Source: Pseudoxanthomonas sp. CF125
GTDB taxonomy: Bacteria; Pseudomonadota; Gammaproteobacteria; Xanthomonadales; Xanthomonadaceae
NCBI RefSeq assembly: GCF_900104085.1
Contig: NZ_FNLD01000002.1
Location: forward strand, 372,001-436,000
Length of the DNA stretch: 64,000 nucleotides
Direction: 5' to 3'
The position numbers and the translations under genes were made by a program. Of this stretch, positions 7,822 to 15,375 are shown in pieces. A model generated the notes under the pieces. The model did no database searches and had not been told where the DNA came from. It worked only from the letters and a program-made list of their open reading frames with translations. Position 1 is the first letter of the stretch; each line of letters starts with the position of its first letter.

Positions 7822-8670
7822 ATGGCCGTCAAGATCGACAAGAAAATCAAGGGTTACACCGTCCTCACCCCGGAAGACCGTGCGCGCGAAAACGCTGCCG
7901 TCATCCAGGCCGAGTCGGTGTCCCGCGCCAAGGCCGAGGCCGAACTGCCGGTGGCCGACATCATCCACATGCACGAGCGCATCGAGCGCCCGGAAGTGCT
8001 GATCGGCAGCACCTACAAGATCAAGTCGCCGTTGGTGGAGCACGCCATGTACGTGACCATCAACGACATCGTGTTGAATTCGGGCACCGAGCACGAGCTG
8101 CGCCGCCCGTTCGAGATCTTCGTCAATTCCAAGTCCATGGAGCATTTCCAGTGGATCGTGGCGCTGACGCGCATCATGTCGGCGGTGTTCCGCAAGGGCG
8201 GCGACGTGACCTTCCTGGTGGACGAGATGAAGGCGGTGTTCGATCCGCGCGGCGGTTATTTCAAGGCCGGCGGCGTGTACATGCCTTCGCTGGTCGCCGA
8301 ACTGGGCGCCATCGTGGAAGAGCATCTGAAGTCCATCGGCATGATCCACGACCCGGAAATGAGCGCACACCAGCGCGCCATCCTGGCCGAGAAGCGCGCG
8401 CAGTACGAAAACCGCGCAAAAAAAAACTCTGACGTAAGCAACACCCCAAACCCTTCCCCCGCTTCTGCGGGGGAAGGTGCCCGTAGGGCGGATGGGGGCG
8501 CTCTTAGCGCCCTGAACGAACCCGCCTCCCACGAAGACATCTCCGTCACCGGCGACGGCACCAGCTTCCCGCCCAGCGCCACCCTTTGCCACAAGTGCAA
8601 CACGAAGGCGCTGGTCATCATGGATGGGTGCGCTACGTGTTTGAACTGTGGGTATTCGAAGTGCGGGTGA
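7822..8670 (+). CDS. nrdJb: Class II ribonucleotide reductase, small part with C-terminal Cys pair
   Basis: A 282-residue counterpart of P. aeruginosa NrdJb. It includes the TSCPD-like region (MYVTINDIVLNSGTEHELRR, EIFVNSKSMEHFQWIVALTR) and a C-terminal tail with CHKC, CATC and NCGYSKC cysteines, which in class II enzymes re-reduce the active-site disulfide and pass electrons from thioredoxin. Residues 210-226 (NPSPASAGEGARRADGG) are encoded by a copy of the dispersed CCTTCCCCCG repeat, inserted in frame between the body and the Cys tail; P. aeruginosa NrdJb is shorter, about 230 residues from memory. A run of nine A residues (8418-8426) lies just ahead of the insertion. ATG 7822 begins MAVKIDKKIKGYTVL; the upstream open frame is non-conserved in appearance. 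Confidence 0.9.
   Translation: MAVKIDKKIKGYTVLTPEDRARENAAVIQAESVSRAKAEAELPVADIIHMHERIERPEVLIGSTYKIKSPLVEHAMYVTINDIVLNSGTEHELRRPFEIFVNSKSMEHFQWIVALTRIMSAVFRKGGDVTFLVDEMKAVFDPRGGYFKAGGVYMPSLVAELGAIVEEHLKSIGMIHDPEMSAHQRAILAEKRAQYENRAKKNSDVSNTPNPSPASAGEGARRADGGALSALNEPASHEDISVTGDGTSFPPSATLCHKCNTKALVIMDGCATCLNCGYSKCG
8449..8499. repeat. REP-like element inserted within the nrdJb coding sequence
   Basis: Identical in plan to the element at 6924: CCTTCCCCCGC, short loop, GCGGGGGAAGG, then TGCCCGTAGGGCGGATGGGG. It is read in frame as part of NrdJb. This is a clear case of an intergenic palindrome recruited as coding sequence. Confidence 0.85.
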
Positions 8671-8780
8671 GTTAGCAATAGACTCAATACGAAAGCTTAG
8701 GTGCAGCCTTTTTTTATTCGTTTGCAGAGACTGGATCGCCCCCAAGAATCGGACAAGTAGGCTTACCGCGGGGACATCTT

Positions 8781-9218
8781 GTGTCGGGATATTCGTACAA
8801 TCGCCACAACTTCAGTTGGACCCGCACAGAATTGGTGTGGACATATTGCCGCTGCGTAACGTTGGAGCTTGCTCTAAAAGAGGAGCTCTCATTGCTCACT
8901 AGCAGTAACAACGGTGGACACGATTTGCCAACGCTCCTCGCGAGCTTTGCCAACGGGACTCTATCGCCGAGTCCACTGAGATCTCAGATCATCACCCTAA
9001 GCACACATTTAGCCGCTGACTTGGGCGCGCTTTGGTCGCAGGGGAAGGATGGGCAAGCGACCAAGGTCAGGGCCAATTGCTACCCTTACATTCGCTACTT
9101 ACGTCATCAGAGTGATGGATGGACCCCCCAGCATTCAAGCGACGCTGATCTACAAAAGCTAGCAGCGACAGTGGATCAACTCTTCATTGCGCTAAGGAGT
9201 GCGGGAATTACCCTATGA
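8781..9218 (+). CDS. Hypothetical protein, small partner of the KGGVGR ATPase
   Basis: Up to 145 residues from a GTG at 8781. A TTG at 8892 preceded by AGGAG would give a 108-residue protein beginning at LLTSSNNGGHDLPTLL and is a serious alternative start. The protein appears wholly helical, with a central LRSQIITLSTHLAADLGALW segment and a C-terminal ADLQKLAATVDQLFIALRSA helix. I do not recognise a family. Its stop overlaps the ATG of the large ATPase gene (ATGA), so the two are translated together and probably act together. Base composition is lower in GC than the nrdJ genes, marking the left edge of the foreign island. A role as an adaptor or regulator of the ATPase is inference. Confidence 0.65.
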   Translation: MSGYSYNRHNFSWTRTELVWTYCRCVTLELALKEELSLLTSSNNGGHDLPTLLASFANGTLSPSPLRSQIITLSTHLAADLGALWSQGKDGQATKVRANCYPYIRYLRHQSDGWTPQHSSDADLQKLAATVDQLFIALRSAGITL

Positions 9219-11779
9219 ACACAATCTCTGAGTTTATTGCACATATACGGAAGAACCTGACACAGGTTGATCTGAAGTACGTGCATCCCGTGATGTACAT
9301 AGTCGTAATGGATCCTGCCCTAGCCAAGCTGGATGTCGATGCCGCTGAGGAAGAGTTGGCGTCTCGACTCGGTTTGTCAGCAGAGGAGTTGGCCTCGATA
9401 GTGGCTAGCTTTGGACTTTCGCTGGTGTTTGCAGCGGAACAAGGCAAGGAGAACTCCGCGTACGCTTTTTTGTATCGCGGAACCTCGCTGGGGAATTGGC
9501 TTCCCTTGTTCGATAAGGGCCTAAGGGACGAATGGGTAAACTCTATATCCAGCAGTGCGTCGGCAACCTCGCAAACTCGCGCACTCCACTTCTACGGATT
9601 CAAAGGTGGTCAAGCGCGCAGCACAGTTCTGCTAATGCTCGCAAAGGACCTGGTGATGTCAGGCTACCGGGTGCTCGCAGTTGATGTCGACATAGAAGCG
9701 CCGTCTCTTTCGTCGCTTCTAAATGCAAGAACGTCGTCGGTGCGCTCAAGCCTTGTTGGGTTAATTCGAGGCGACTATCCTGAACCAGTTGGCGTCTCGG
9801 TTTCCCAGAACGGCGGGAAGCTGGATCTTCTGCCTGCGGCACCCTCTGTAGAAAGCTTCGAGATGGACTACGCGGCGTTTCTACTTCAGGTAACGGGCGA
9901 TCCTTCACTGCTGCAATCATCGATTGAACGTCTCAGGAAGTGGACGGCCTCGCAGTCTTACGATTTCGTTCTATTTGATCATAGAACTGGCCTTTCTACC
10001 TCGGTGCTGCCCGTTATCTCGGCTTGGCCTGGGTCGGTGGTCATTGCGACCCGACCCGACTCTGCCGCGCTGAATCTTGAGCACGTGGTGTCAACACTGC
10101 TAGCCGCATACCCGGAGTACCCGGGACTCTTCGTCAACTTCTCATTGGACCCAGAGGCCAAGGTCGGTCGATACAACGAGCAGGAGGAATCTCTACGCGC
10201 GCTGTTGTTGACGGTGTTGGCAGATGCCATAGAAAGAGGACAAGACGTTGCAAACGGCATTGATCTCAATGCGGATGATCTCGCCGCGTATTTTGTGTCG
10301 TGGTATCACGACCGCGCTTTTCTTTCTGTAGATGTTCCAGAAGTCGCGCGTATTAGCAAGGATAATCAAGAGTCCTTGCGACTGATCCGTGAGCTACTAG
10401 GAATATCTCCTGTGATTCACAACCTTGATCAGCGTGCCGTCCCAGCAGTGGTCGATGGGGCTGTAATTTCTCCTAGTGGCGCCCTTGATGAGGGTCTTTT
10501 CGTCGAGACTCAAGGAGCCGCAAGAGTACTTCAGCCGAACTTGCCCTCATTCTACGTATTCGGCCGAAAGGGAACGGGAAAGACCCGTCTTTTCAGAGAG
10601 TTGTGCAGTAGGGGATTGGGGTTTCCGCTCCATTCCGCGTCAGATCTTGCCCGAGGTTTGCAGTCCCAGTCCGCTACTGCAAAATCTCTGCTTTCGAGGG
10701 TAAACGGTGATTTCGAAACGTTCTGGTGGACACTGCTTTACTCTGCAATTTCTGCAGGTGGTGAGAAGGAGTACCTGCAAGATCTCAAGCGTCGTCTTGA
10801 CCAAGATGTTTACATCGGCGCGGACTCAGGCGCAGTTGCACAGTTACTGAAGTCGAGAGGCGGGTATTTCACATTTTTGATTGATGGTGTTGAAACTGCA
10901 GTTGAATCTGCGAAGACCGGCGCGCTAGTTGAGGCGCTTTTCCGTTTTCTTAGCACTTTGCAGAACGACCCGGACTTCTCGTCAAAGGTTCGTTTCCGTC
11001 TTTTCATCCGTTCTGATCTGCCCATAGGGATACAGAATGTAGAGCAGCAAGTTCACGCCAGAAGGGTGGACCTTAGGTGGGACGAAGCATCTATTTTTCA
11101 TTACGTTCTTGCGGAGATATCTCGAAGTGATTGGTTTCGTAGCAAATTCACGGTTACTTGTGAAAGGATTGAAAAGAGGCGAGCGTCGATTCAGTCTGTC
11201 TCGCTATCGGCGTTGGAGTATGAAGAGCTTCTACTAGAAGTCTTTCCTCAAAAGCTTAGACGCAACAACCTGCTAACGATGACTTTCTTTCGTACATACT
11301 TCTCGGACGCTGCAGGCGAGGGCGACAGTAGATCTTCATTTTATCCTCGCGTCTTCGGTAGCTTCCTAACTAAACTTGCGGAAATTGGTTCTGACGAGCC
11401 GGGGCGTGCTTTGGATACCGATGGCAAGGTTTCTCATCTTGCAGTACTTGAGGCCTTTACCTTTGCCGCAAAGGACTTCATCAACGAGGTTAAGCAGGAG
11501 CTCAATTTCGCATTAGCATTGAGTCCAGACTTAGATGAGAACCGAAAGCTTGTGAATGCCTTGACACAAGGGTTTTCGGGATTGACTACTCCTTTTGTTC
11601 TCGACCAATGCGTGGAAAGTCTTGGTGTTCGTCTCCCAGAGATGAATAAGGGCGCCCTGCGCGAGTCCCTTCGCCGAATGAAGGATATGGGCATCTTCGA
11701 AGATCATCCGTCTGACTCTAATAAGTGGAGGGCAGGCCGACTGTTCAAGGAGGGGCTCGGAATGAAGTACTTCAGGTAA
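9215..11779 (+). CDS. KGGVGR-type ParA-like NTPase fused to a second P-loop ATPase
   Basis: An 854-residue two-motor protein. After a helical N-terminus, residues 126-136 read HFYGFKGGQAR-S, a deviant Walker A in which the usual second lysine is Arg (KGGxxRS), followed by RVLAVDVDIEAPSL and the DHRTGLS motif; these are hallmarks of the KGGVGR variant of the MinD/ParA superfamily. From about residue 445 a second P-loop, FGRKGTGKTRLF, opens a module resembling the Sll1717-type P-loop ATPases, with YFTFLIDGVE as probable Walker B. The C-terminal 250 residues are helical and of unknown type. Translation is coupled to the 8781 gene. Proteins of this plan are often found in phage-defence islands; no effector nuclease is evident here, so the output is unknown. 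Confidence 0.75.
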   Translation: MNTISEFIAHIRKNLTQVDLKYVHPVMYIVVMDPALAKLDVDAAEEELASRLGLSAEELASIVASFGLSLVFAAEQGKENSAYAFLYRGTSLGNWLPLFDKGLRDEWVNSISSSASATSQTRALHFYGFKGGQARSTVLLMLAKDLVMSGYRVLAVDVDIEAPSLSSLLNARTSSVRSSLVGLIRGDYPEPVGVSVSQNGGKLDLLPAAPSVESFEMDYAAFLLQVTGDPSLLQSSIERLRKWTASQSYDFVLFDHRTGLSTSVLPVISAWPGSVVIATRPDSAALNLEHVVSTLLAAYPEYPGLFVNFSLDPEAKVGRYNEQEESLRALLLTVLADAIERGQDVANGIDLNADDLAAYFVSWYHDRAFLSVDVPEVARISKDNQESLRLIRELLGISPVIHNLDQRAVPAVVDGAVISPSGALDEGLFVETQGAARVLQPNLPSFYVFGRKGTGKTRLFRELCSRGLGFPLHSASDLARGLQSQSATAKSLLSRVNGDFETFWWTLLYSAISAGGEKEYLQDLKRRLDQDVYIGADSGAVAQLLKSRGGYFTFLIDGVETAVESAKTGALVEALFRFLSTLQNDPDFSSKVRFRLFIRSDLPIGIQNVEQQVHARRVDLRWDEASIFHYVLAEISRSDWFRSKFTVTCERIEKRRASIQSVSLSALEYEELLLEVFPQKLRRNNLLTMTFFRTYFSDAAGEGDSRSSFYPRVFGSFLTKLAEIGSDEPGRALDTDGKVSHLAVLEAFTFAAKDFINEVKQELNFALALSPDLDENRKLVNALTQGFSGLTTPFVLDQCVESLGVRLPEMNKGALRESLRRMKDMGIFEDHPSDSNKWRAGRLFKEGLGMKYFR

Positions 11780-11875
11780 CGCGCATAACGCGTAACGCAG
11801 GTTAATCGGAGCCGCGGTTGCACTGATTCCGTTCGTGGCGGGTCGAGACCCGCTATGGCGATGGCATATTGAAAG

Positions 11876-11930
11876 AACTAAAGGGGACGGAGGTAATTAA
11901 GTCATCTAATTACCTCCGTCCCCTTTAGTT
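11876..11930. repeat. Perfect 24-bp inverted repeat (AAAGGGGACGGAGG family)
   Basis: Arms at 11876-11899 and 11907-11930 are perfect reverse complements separated by a 7-base loop; the core is AAAGGGGACGGAGGTAATTA. Related copies occur at 34755-34810, 31361-31412 and 43325-43380, and half-copies at about 15061 and 24232. A small hairpin GCGGGTC/GACCCGC lies at 11838-11853. The element sits downstream of the fused ATPase and may terminate its transcript. Confidence 0.88.
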
Positions 11931-11942
11931 GGCTTATGTGAA

Positions 11943-12118
11943 CTATTTACGTTGCTTCGCTGGCATTACGAATGCTCTCATGTAAGCAGATTTGAGGGGC
12001 ACCAGCCTTCGGTTATGTCCGTATGTCGGTGGTGAGACCAACACACCTGCGCGTCGATAGAAGCTCATACGTGCAGCCGGGTCGGCGTCTAAGCATTTAG
12101 ATATTCGCGATAGTGGGG
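11943..12118 (-). pseudogene. Possible 3' remnant of a minus-strand gene
   Basis: Reading the minus strand, an open frame without a plausible start ends at 11943 with about 50 protein-like residues (LDADPAARMSFYRRAGVLVS, then PPTYGHNRRLVPLKSAYMRA and FVMPAKQRK). It begins where the next plus-strand gene starts. It may be the tail of a gene disrupted when the hydrolase gene was inserted. The family was not recognised, and chance openness cannot be excluded. Confidence 0.3.
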
Positions 12119-12120
12119 CT

Positions 12121-13296
12121 ATGGCAATGTCTCGTTTAGTTATCTATCTGATTCATGGAACCTGGCCTTTCGGTCCGTTCGGGCGCGAGAAGGCGGATAG
12201 CCCGCCAGCCTGGTTTCGCCCCAACTCCGATTTCTCAAGCGACATCACTCAAGGCGTAGAAGACAACTGTGACGTGCGCTGCTTCGAGTGGAGCGGGAGA
12301 AACAACTTCGGTGCAAGAAGTTTGGCCGCCATTAGTCTCGCAGTACGGCTAAGGAACGACTTCGACGACGATGATCCTGAGTGCCGTTATGTACTTATAG
12401 CGCATAGTCACGGCGGCACGGTTGCTGCCAATGCAATCGCGATGCTTTCGGAAGATGCGTCATGCGAGCGTAAGGGTCCGGAAGACTCAATTATCCCAAA
12501 GATACATTGCCTCATATGCATGGGCACACCATTTGCATTCTGGACAATCGCGGGTATCACTCAGCAGAAAGTATTCTTGTCTTCCACAACGACCCTATTC
12601 GTTGCTCTCCTTGCGGTCGCAGCCTTGCAATTGTTTCCAGGCTTTTCCCAAGAGTGGCCCTTACTATTCATTGCTGGGTTCATGGCCTTGGGATTCGTCT
12701 TGTTCATCGTGCGCCTATTACTCGGTGTCATCAAACGTTCAACACCGGACGACTATCCACAGTCCAAGGAATTTCCGCCTCACATACCTATTTTTGCGAT
12801 ACGCGCACCTCAGGATGAGGCTTCGATGGTTATCGGCTTCTCTCAAGCGTTGCAGAGCATCACTCGCGAGTACTTCAAGCTGGCTGAGCCCGCGCTCTTT
12901 GCTACGAGTAGCACTTATCTGATTGCAGCGGCCATCGTCGCCGGTATTCCCTTACTTGTACTTGGCCAGATTCTAGGGCAGTTTGCCGTCCGGGGTCCCG
13001 ACAATCCATCGCTCGTCTACGGGATGGGCTTCATCCTATCAGGCGCTATAGCGGCACTGCTTTATCTGTCCTGCCACTGCTTAATGGCGCTTTCAGTTGG
13101 CTATTGGAAGATCAGGCTGTGGAGACGTCGCGCTATCGAAGTTGATGCAACCCCACCGGGGATATGGACTAGTGTGAAGGTCTTGGATCTGAACCCACTG
13201 AATGAGGGACTACGACATAGTCTGCACAAACTTCCAGAGGTTCGGGAGGAAATTCGAAGGGGGCTGCACAACTATCTGCGACCCGCAGGCCCGTGA
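12121..13296 (+). CDS. Membrane-anchored alpha/beta hydrolase (lipase-like)
   Basis: A 391-residue protein combining an alpha/beta hydrolase half and hydrophobic helices. The N-terminus has the oxyanion-type VIYLIHGTW motif and, at about residue 96, IAHSHGG, a nucleophile elbow (A-H-S-H-G in place of G-x-S-x-G). PKIHCLICMGTPFAF follows, then two transmembrane helices (about 152-205), a soluble part with FAIRAPQDEASMV (candidate acid loop) and two further helices (about 270-330). The C-terminal His is not certain. Low GC and the surrounding toxin/defence genes suggest an accessory, possibly membrane-damaging or lipid-cleaving, effector; that is inference. The start (MAMSRLVIYLIHG) directly precedes the conserved HG motif. 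Confidence 0.72.
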   Translation: MAMSRLVIYLIHGTWPFGPFGREKADSPPAWFRPNSDFSSDITQGVEDNCDVRCFEWSGRNNFGARSLAAISLAVRLRNDFDDDDPECRYVLIAHSHGGTVAANAIAMLSEDASCERKGPEDSIIPKIHCLICMGTPFAFWTIAGITQQKVFLSSTTTLFVALLAVAALQLFPGFSQEWPLLFIAGFMALGFVLFIVRLLLGVIKRSTPDDYPQSKEFPPHIPIFAIRAPQDEASMVIGFSQALQSITREYFKLAEPALFATSSTYLIAAAIVAGIPLLVLGQILGQFAVRGPDNPSLVYGMGFILSGAIAALLYLSCHCLMALSVGYWKIRLWRRRAIEVDATPPGIWTSVKVLDLNPLNEGLRHSLHKLPEVREEIRRGLHNYLRPAGP

Positions 13297-13329
13297 AGAC
13301 AGCATGAGAAAACGCGTGTAAGGCTGGTC

Positions 13330-13487
13330 GAAAACGGTCAGAGTGCGTTTCTAGGAGTAAGTTCTTGGAAACGTGCTCTGACCCCGTTTTCGCGTTGTAT
13401 CTTTGAACTTCCCGGCTTGTACCAACGCGCGTAAAAAACGGGGTCAGAGTACGTTTTCTGAGTAGGGAAAGGTACTCTGACCCTGTT
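13330..13487. repeat. Two GGGGTCAGAG-type hairpin elements in tandem
   Basis: Copy one (13330-13391) pairs AACGGTCAGAGTGCGTTT with AAACGTGCTCTGACCCCGTT. Copy two (13432-13487) pairs AACGGGGTCAGAGTACGTTT with AAAGGTACTCTGACCCTGTT. The family recurs at 15080, 19874 and 39710, with half-elements near 18083, 22790, 28718 and 30467. It lies downstream of the membrane hydrolase. The stretch 13490-13690 that follows holds no gene I can support. Confidence 0.85.
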
Positions 13488-13689
13488 CTTCGTGCGTGAC
13501 GCAGCGTGGTTCTTGATGTTGCATTGATCCTCGGCAAGCGAAAAGGGCCACCTCTCAGATAGTAAATATTTCACACGTACTCCTTGCGCTTGACACCGGC
13601 ACAGGTGGAAATAACTATCGTCAGTGTCCGTGTATTGGTTGGCACATTTCGGGGCGGGCAAAAAAGCGCAGTAGATCGGGTTTTTAATT

Positions 13690-13803
13690 CTCACTAAAGT
13701 GTGAGATTGCAATGAAACCACAAAATATGGGGCTGGTGTCGAAACTCGACACTAGAAGTTGTGGGTGAATAAGTGCAACTAAATAGTAGTTGCAACTGGT
13801 AGT
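13690..13803 (+). promoter_or_regulatory. Candidate operators of the HicAB-chaperone operon
   Basis: Three inverted repeats precede hicA: CTCAC-N6-GTGAG (13690-13705), GTGTCGA-AAC-TCGACAC (13736-13752, perfect) and GCAACT-N7-AGTTGC (13775-13793), the last followed by another AGTTGCAA. HicB antitoxins usually bind palindromes over their own promoter through a DNA-binding C-terminal domain, so one or more of these is a likely HicB operator. The GCAACT palindrome is the closest to the start codon. Confidence 0.5.
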
Positions 13804-13822
13804 TGCAATTCATAGGATTCCT

Positions 13823-14095
13823 TTGTCGAACATTTCGTCCCGCCGAATCAAGCAACTAGAGCGACTTGCCTCATGTCCAAAGGACTATGAGTGGCGTGAA
13901 CTCCGAACGTTGATGACAGGGCTCGGTTTTACCGAGAGGCAGGGCAGTGGGTCGAGAGTTTCCTTCAGCCATCCAGACAATCCGGAACACATCGTAAAAC
14001 TCCATAAAACACATGGCCGGAATCCTCCAACGGTTAACGTTGTCTACCTTCGAGAATTGGCTGCAAAGTTAAAAGAATGGGGTTACTCGCAATGA
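13823..14095 (+). CDS. hicA: HicA-family toxin (mRNA interferase)
   Basis: A small basic toxin of the HicA family with a double-stranded-RNA-binding-like fold that cleaves mRNA. The sequence shows RELRTLMTGLGFTERQGSGS, the short GSGSRVSF strand, and VKLHKTHGRNPPTVNV, in which the His of KTHG is the catalytic candidate. The preferred start is the TTG at 13823 (MSNISSRRIKQLERL) with AGGA five bases upstream; a longer TTG start at 13790 would translate into the operator palindrome. It is about 90 residues, normal for the family. The stop overlaps the hicB ATG (ATGA). HicA is neutralised by HicB encoded next. Confidence 0.85.
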   Translation: MSNISSRRIKQLERLASCPKDYEWRELRTLMTGLGFTERQGSGSRVSFSHPDNPEHIVKLHKTHGRNPPTVNVVYLRELAAKLKEWGYSQ

Positions 14096-14538
14096 ATACA
14101 CTTGAACACAAGAACTACAGGGCATCCGTCGAGTATTCGAGCGAAGATGAAATTTTTGTGGGAAAAGTTCTCGATATCGAAGCACTCATCCTCTTCTCTG
14201 CTGACTCGGTTCAAGGGCTGAAGATCGAGTTCGCCGCGGCGATTGATGAATATCTCGAAGAGTGCAAACGGGAAGGCACAGAAGCCCAGAAGCCGTACAA
14301 AGGAACGTTCAATGTGCGCGTCGGGCCTGAATATCATCGACGCGCAGCGAAGATGGCTATCTCTTGGGGCGTATCGCTCAATGAGTTTATGCGGATTGCA
14401 GTCATTCAAGCTGTAGATCGTCACCAGATAAAACCAAACGCCTCTTCGGTATCATTGCCTGACAACTCATTCATCTCTCAGATGTACCAGGAGCCGGATG
14501 AGGCCGTATCAGTTGTCAAAGCAAGGCCCTATAACTAA
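14092..14538 (+). CDS. hicB: HicB-family antitoxin
   Basis: A 148-residue antitoxin. Residues 1-60 form the HicB ferredoxin-like domain (YRASVEYSSEDEIFVGKVLD, then SVQGLKIEFAAAIDEYLEEC). A ribbon-helix-helix DNA-binding domain follows (FNVRVGPEYHRRAAKMAISW, GVSLNEFMRIAV). The last 30 residues (PDNSFISQMYQEPDEAVSVV) extend beyond the usual HicB end. In toxin-antitoxin-chaperone systems such a C-terminal extension is the chaperone-addiction segment recognised by the SecB-like partner; here that is inferred from the adjacent SecB-like gene. The start is ATG 14092, overlapping the hicA stop, and its own stop overlaps the third gene (TAATG). It probably represses the operon via the upstream palindromes. 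Confidence 0.85.
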   Translation: MNTLEHKNYRASVEYSSEDEIFVGKVLDIEALILFSADSVQGLKIEFAAAIDEYLEECKREGTEAQKPYKGTFNVRVGPEYHRRAAKMAISWGVSLNEFMRIAVIQAVDRHQIKPNASSVSLPDNSFISQMYQEPDEAVSVVKARPYN

Positions 14539-15053
14539 TGTCTGAGCTTCTCTTAGACGAACTGCTCCGCTTCGTGCTCGTAGGAGCACGGTTTAGCAAA
14601 ATATCGATCGATGAAAGCGCGATGGTCGATGATGCGAAACAATATGCAGTTACGTTTACGGGCGCTAATCCAGTCGTGTCGAAACATGACTACGCTGGCC
14701 GTCCAGTAATTGAGCTTGTGGTGGGACTATCGGCCACTCATGTGGATAAAGACGATGCCGAACACGATGGTGTCGTCTTTGGGGTCGAATGCACGGCTGG
14801 TTTTGTGGGCGCGGAAGAGGCGCTAGACGGCAACCTAGAAGAGTTCAACAAGTACAAAGAGCATTTCGGGCGATCGATTTACTGGATGTTGCGAGAGCGT
14901 ATGGATTCAATTTTTGCAGTTACCATGATGAGAACTGCTAAGACGCTTCCATGGGACCTGCCAACCATAAGGCAGGTAGCCGACGGTGAGCGCTCAAAAA
15001 AAAGAAACTCTCCTAAGAAAAAGAAAGTTGCTCATAAAAAACTTTCAAGCTAG
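14538..15053 (+). CDS. SecB-like chaperone of a HicAB toxin-antitoxin-chaperone system
   Basis: A 171-residue protein whose layout follows SecB: a beta strand with FVLVGARFSKISIDES (compare the IYVKDISFE strand of SecB), long strands carrying the fold (KQYAVTFTG, VIELVVGLSATHV, GVVFGVECTAGFVGAEE), then YWMLRERMDSIFAVTMMRTA ending in LPWDLPTI, matching the SecB LFPYARE...TRGGFPPL...P ending. The last 20 residues are a Lys-rich tail (KKRNSPKKKKVAHKK) not found in general SecB. SecB-like proteins encoded third in toxin-antitoxin operons protect the antitoxin from aggregation. The ATG overlaps the hicB stop by one base. The assignment rests on motif order and context; a structure prediction would settle it. 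Confidence 0.68.
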   Translation: MSELLLDELLRFVLVGARFSKISIDESAMVDDAKQYAVTFTGANPVVSKHDYAGRPVIELVVGLSATHVDKDDAEHDGVVFGVECTAGFVGAEEALDGNLEEFNKYKEHFGRSIYWMLRERMDSIFAVTMMRTAKTLPWDLPTIRQVADGERSKKRNSPKKKKVAHKKLSS

Positions 15054-15057
15054 CGGA

Positions 15058-15134
15058 ACAAAAGGGGACGGAGGCAGAAAAGGGGTCAGGGTAAATATTT
15101 GTTTGAAACAGATATTCACTCTGGCCCCTTTTTT
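15058..15134. repeat. Composite of two palindrome families after the TAC operon
   Basis: A half-copy of the AAAGGGGACGGAGG element (15061-15077) abuts a complete GGGGTCAGGG element (15080-15134) whose arms pair AAAAGGGGTCAGGGT with CACTCTGGCCCCTTTTTT. The U-rich end after the second arm would make it an efficient terminator of the hicAB-secB-like operon. Confidence 0.75.
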
Positions 15135-15151
15135 TCCGCAGGGTTCTATTG

Positions 15152-15232
15152 TTCACCTCTGACCCCGAGGCCGCACGCGCGGAACTCATCGAAAGCAAAC
15201 TACTCAAAGAAGCGCAGATTGTGATCGCGTGA
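15152..15232 (+). pseudogene. C-terminal gene remnant
   Basis: An in-frame tail of about 26 residues ending at TGA (15230-15232), reading FTSDPEAARAELIESKLLKE and then AQIVIA. The helical, charged composition looks protein-like, there is no start, and it abuts the palindrome at 15080-15134, suggesting the 5' part was removed with insertion of that repeat. Family unknown. The remaining 15233-15375 holds no recognised feature apart from the probable promoter of the next gene. Confidence 0.35.
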
Positions 15233-15375
15233 TGCGTCACACTCACCCACTGATTTACTGTGAATATTCAGCACTGAGCACACAATCCTAGTGATCTTCC
15301 CGCTTCGCGCGCTAGACCGAGGATCGTATCTTTTGGTTTCTCGGAAATTCACCCTGTAGGAAACAGAACAGCTTT

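Noticed and set aside
13562-13576. Shared operator GTAAATATTTCACAC between 13562 and 63384
   Set aside because: An exact 15-base match within 64 kb is expected about once or twice by chance in AT-rich stretches, so no common regulation is claimed.
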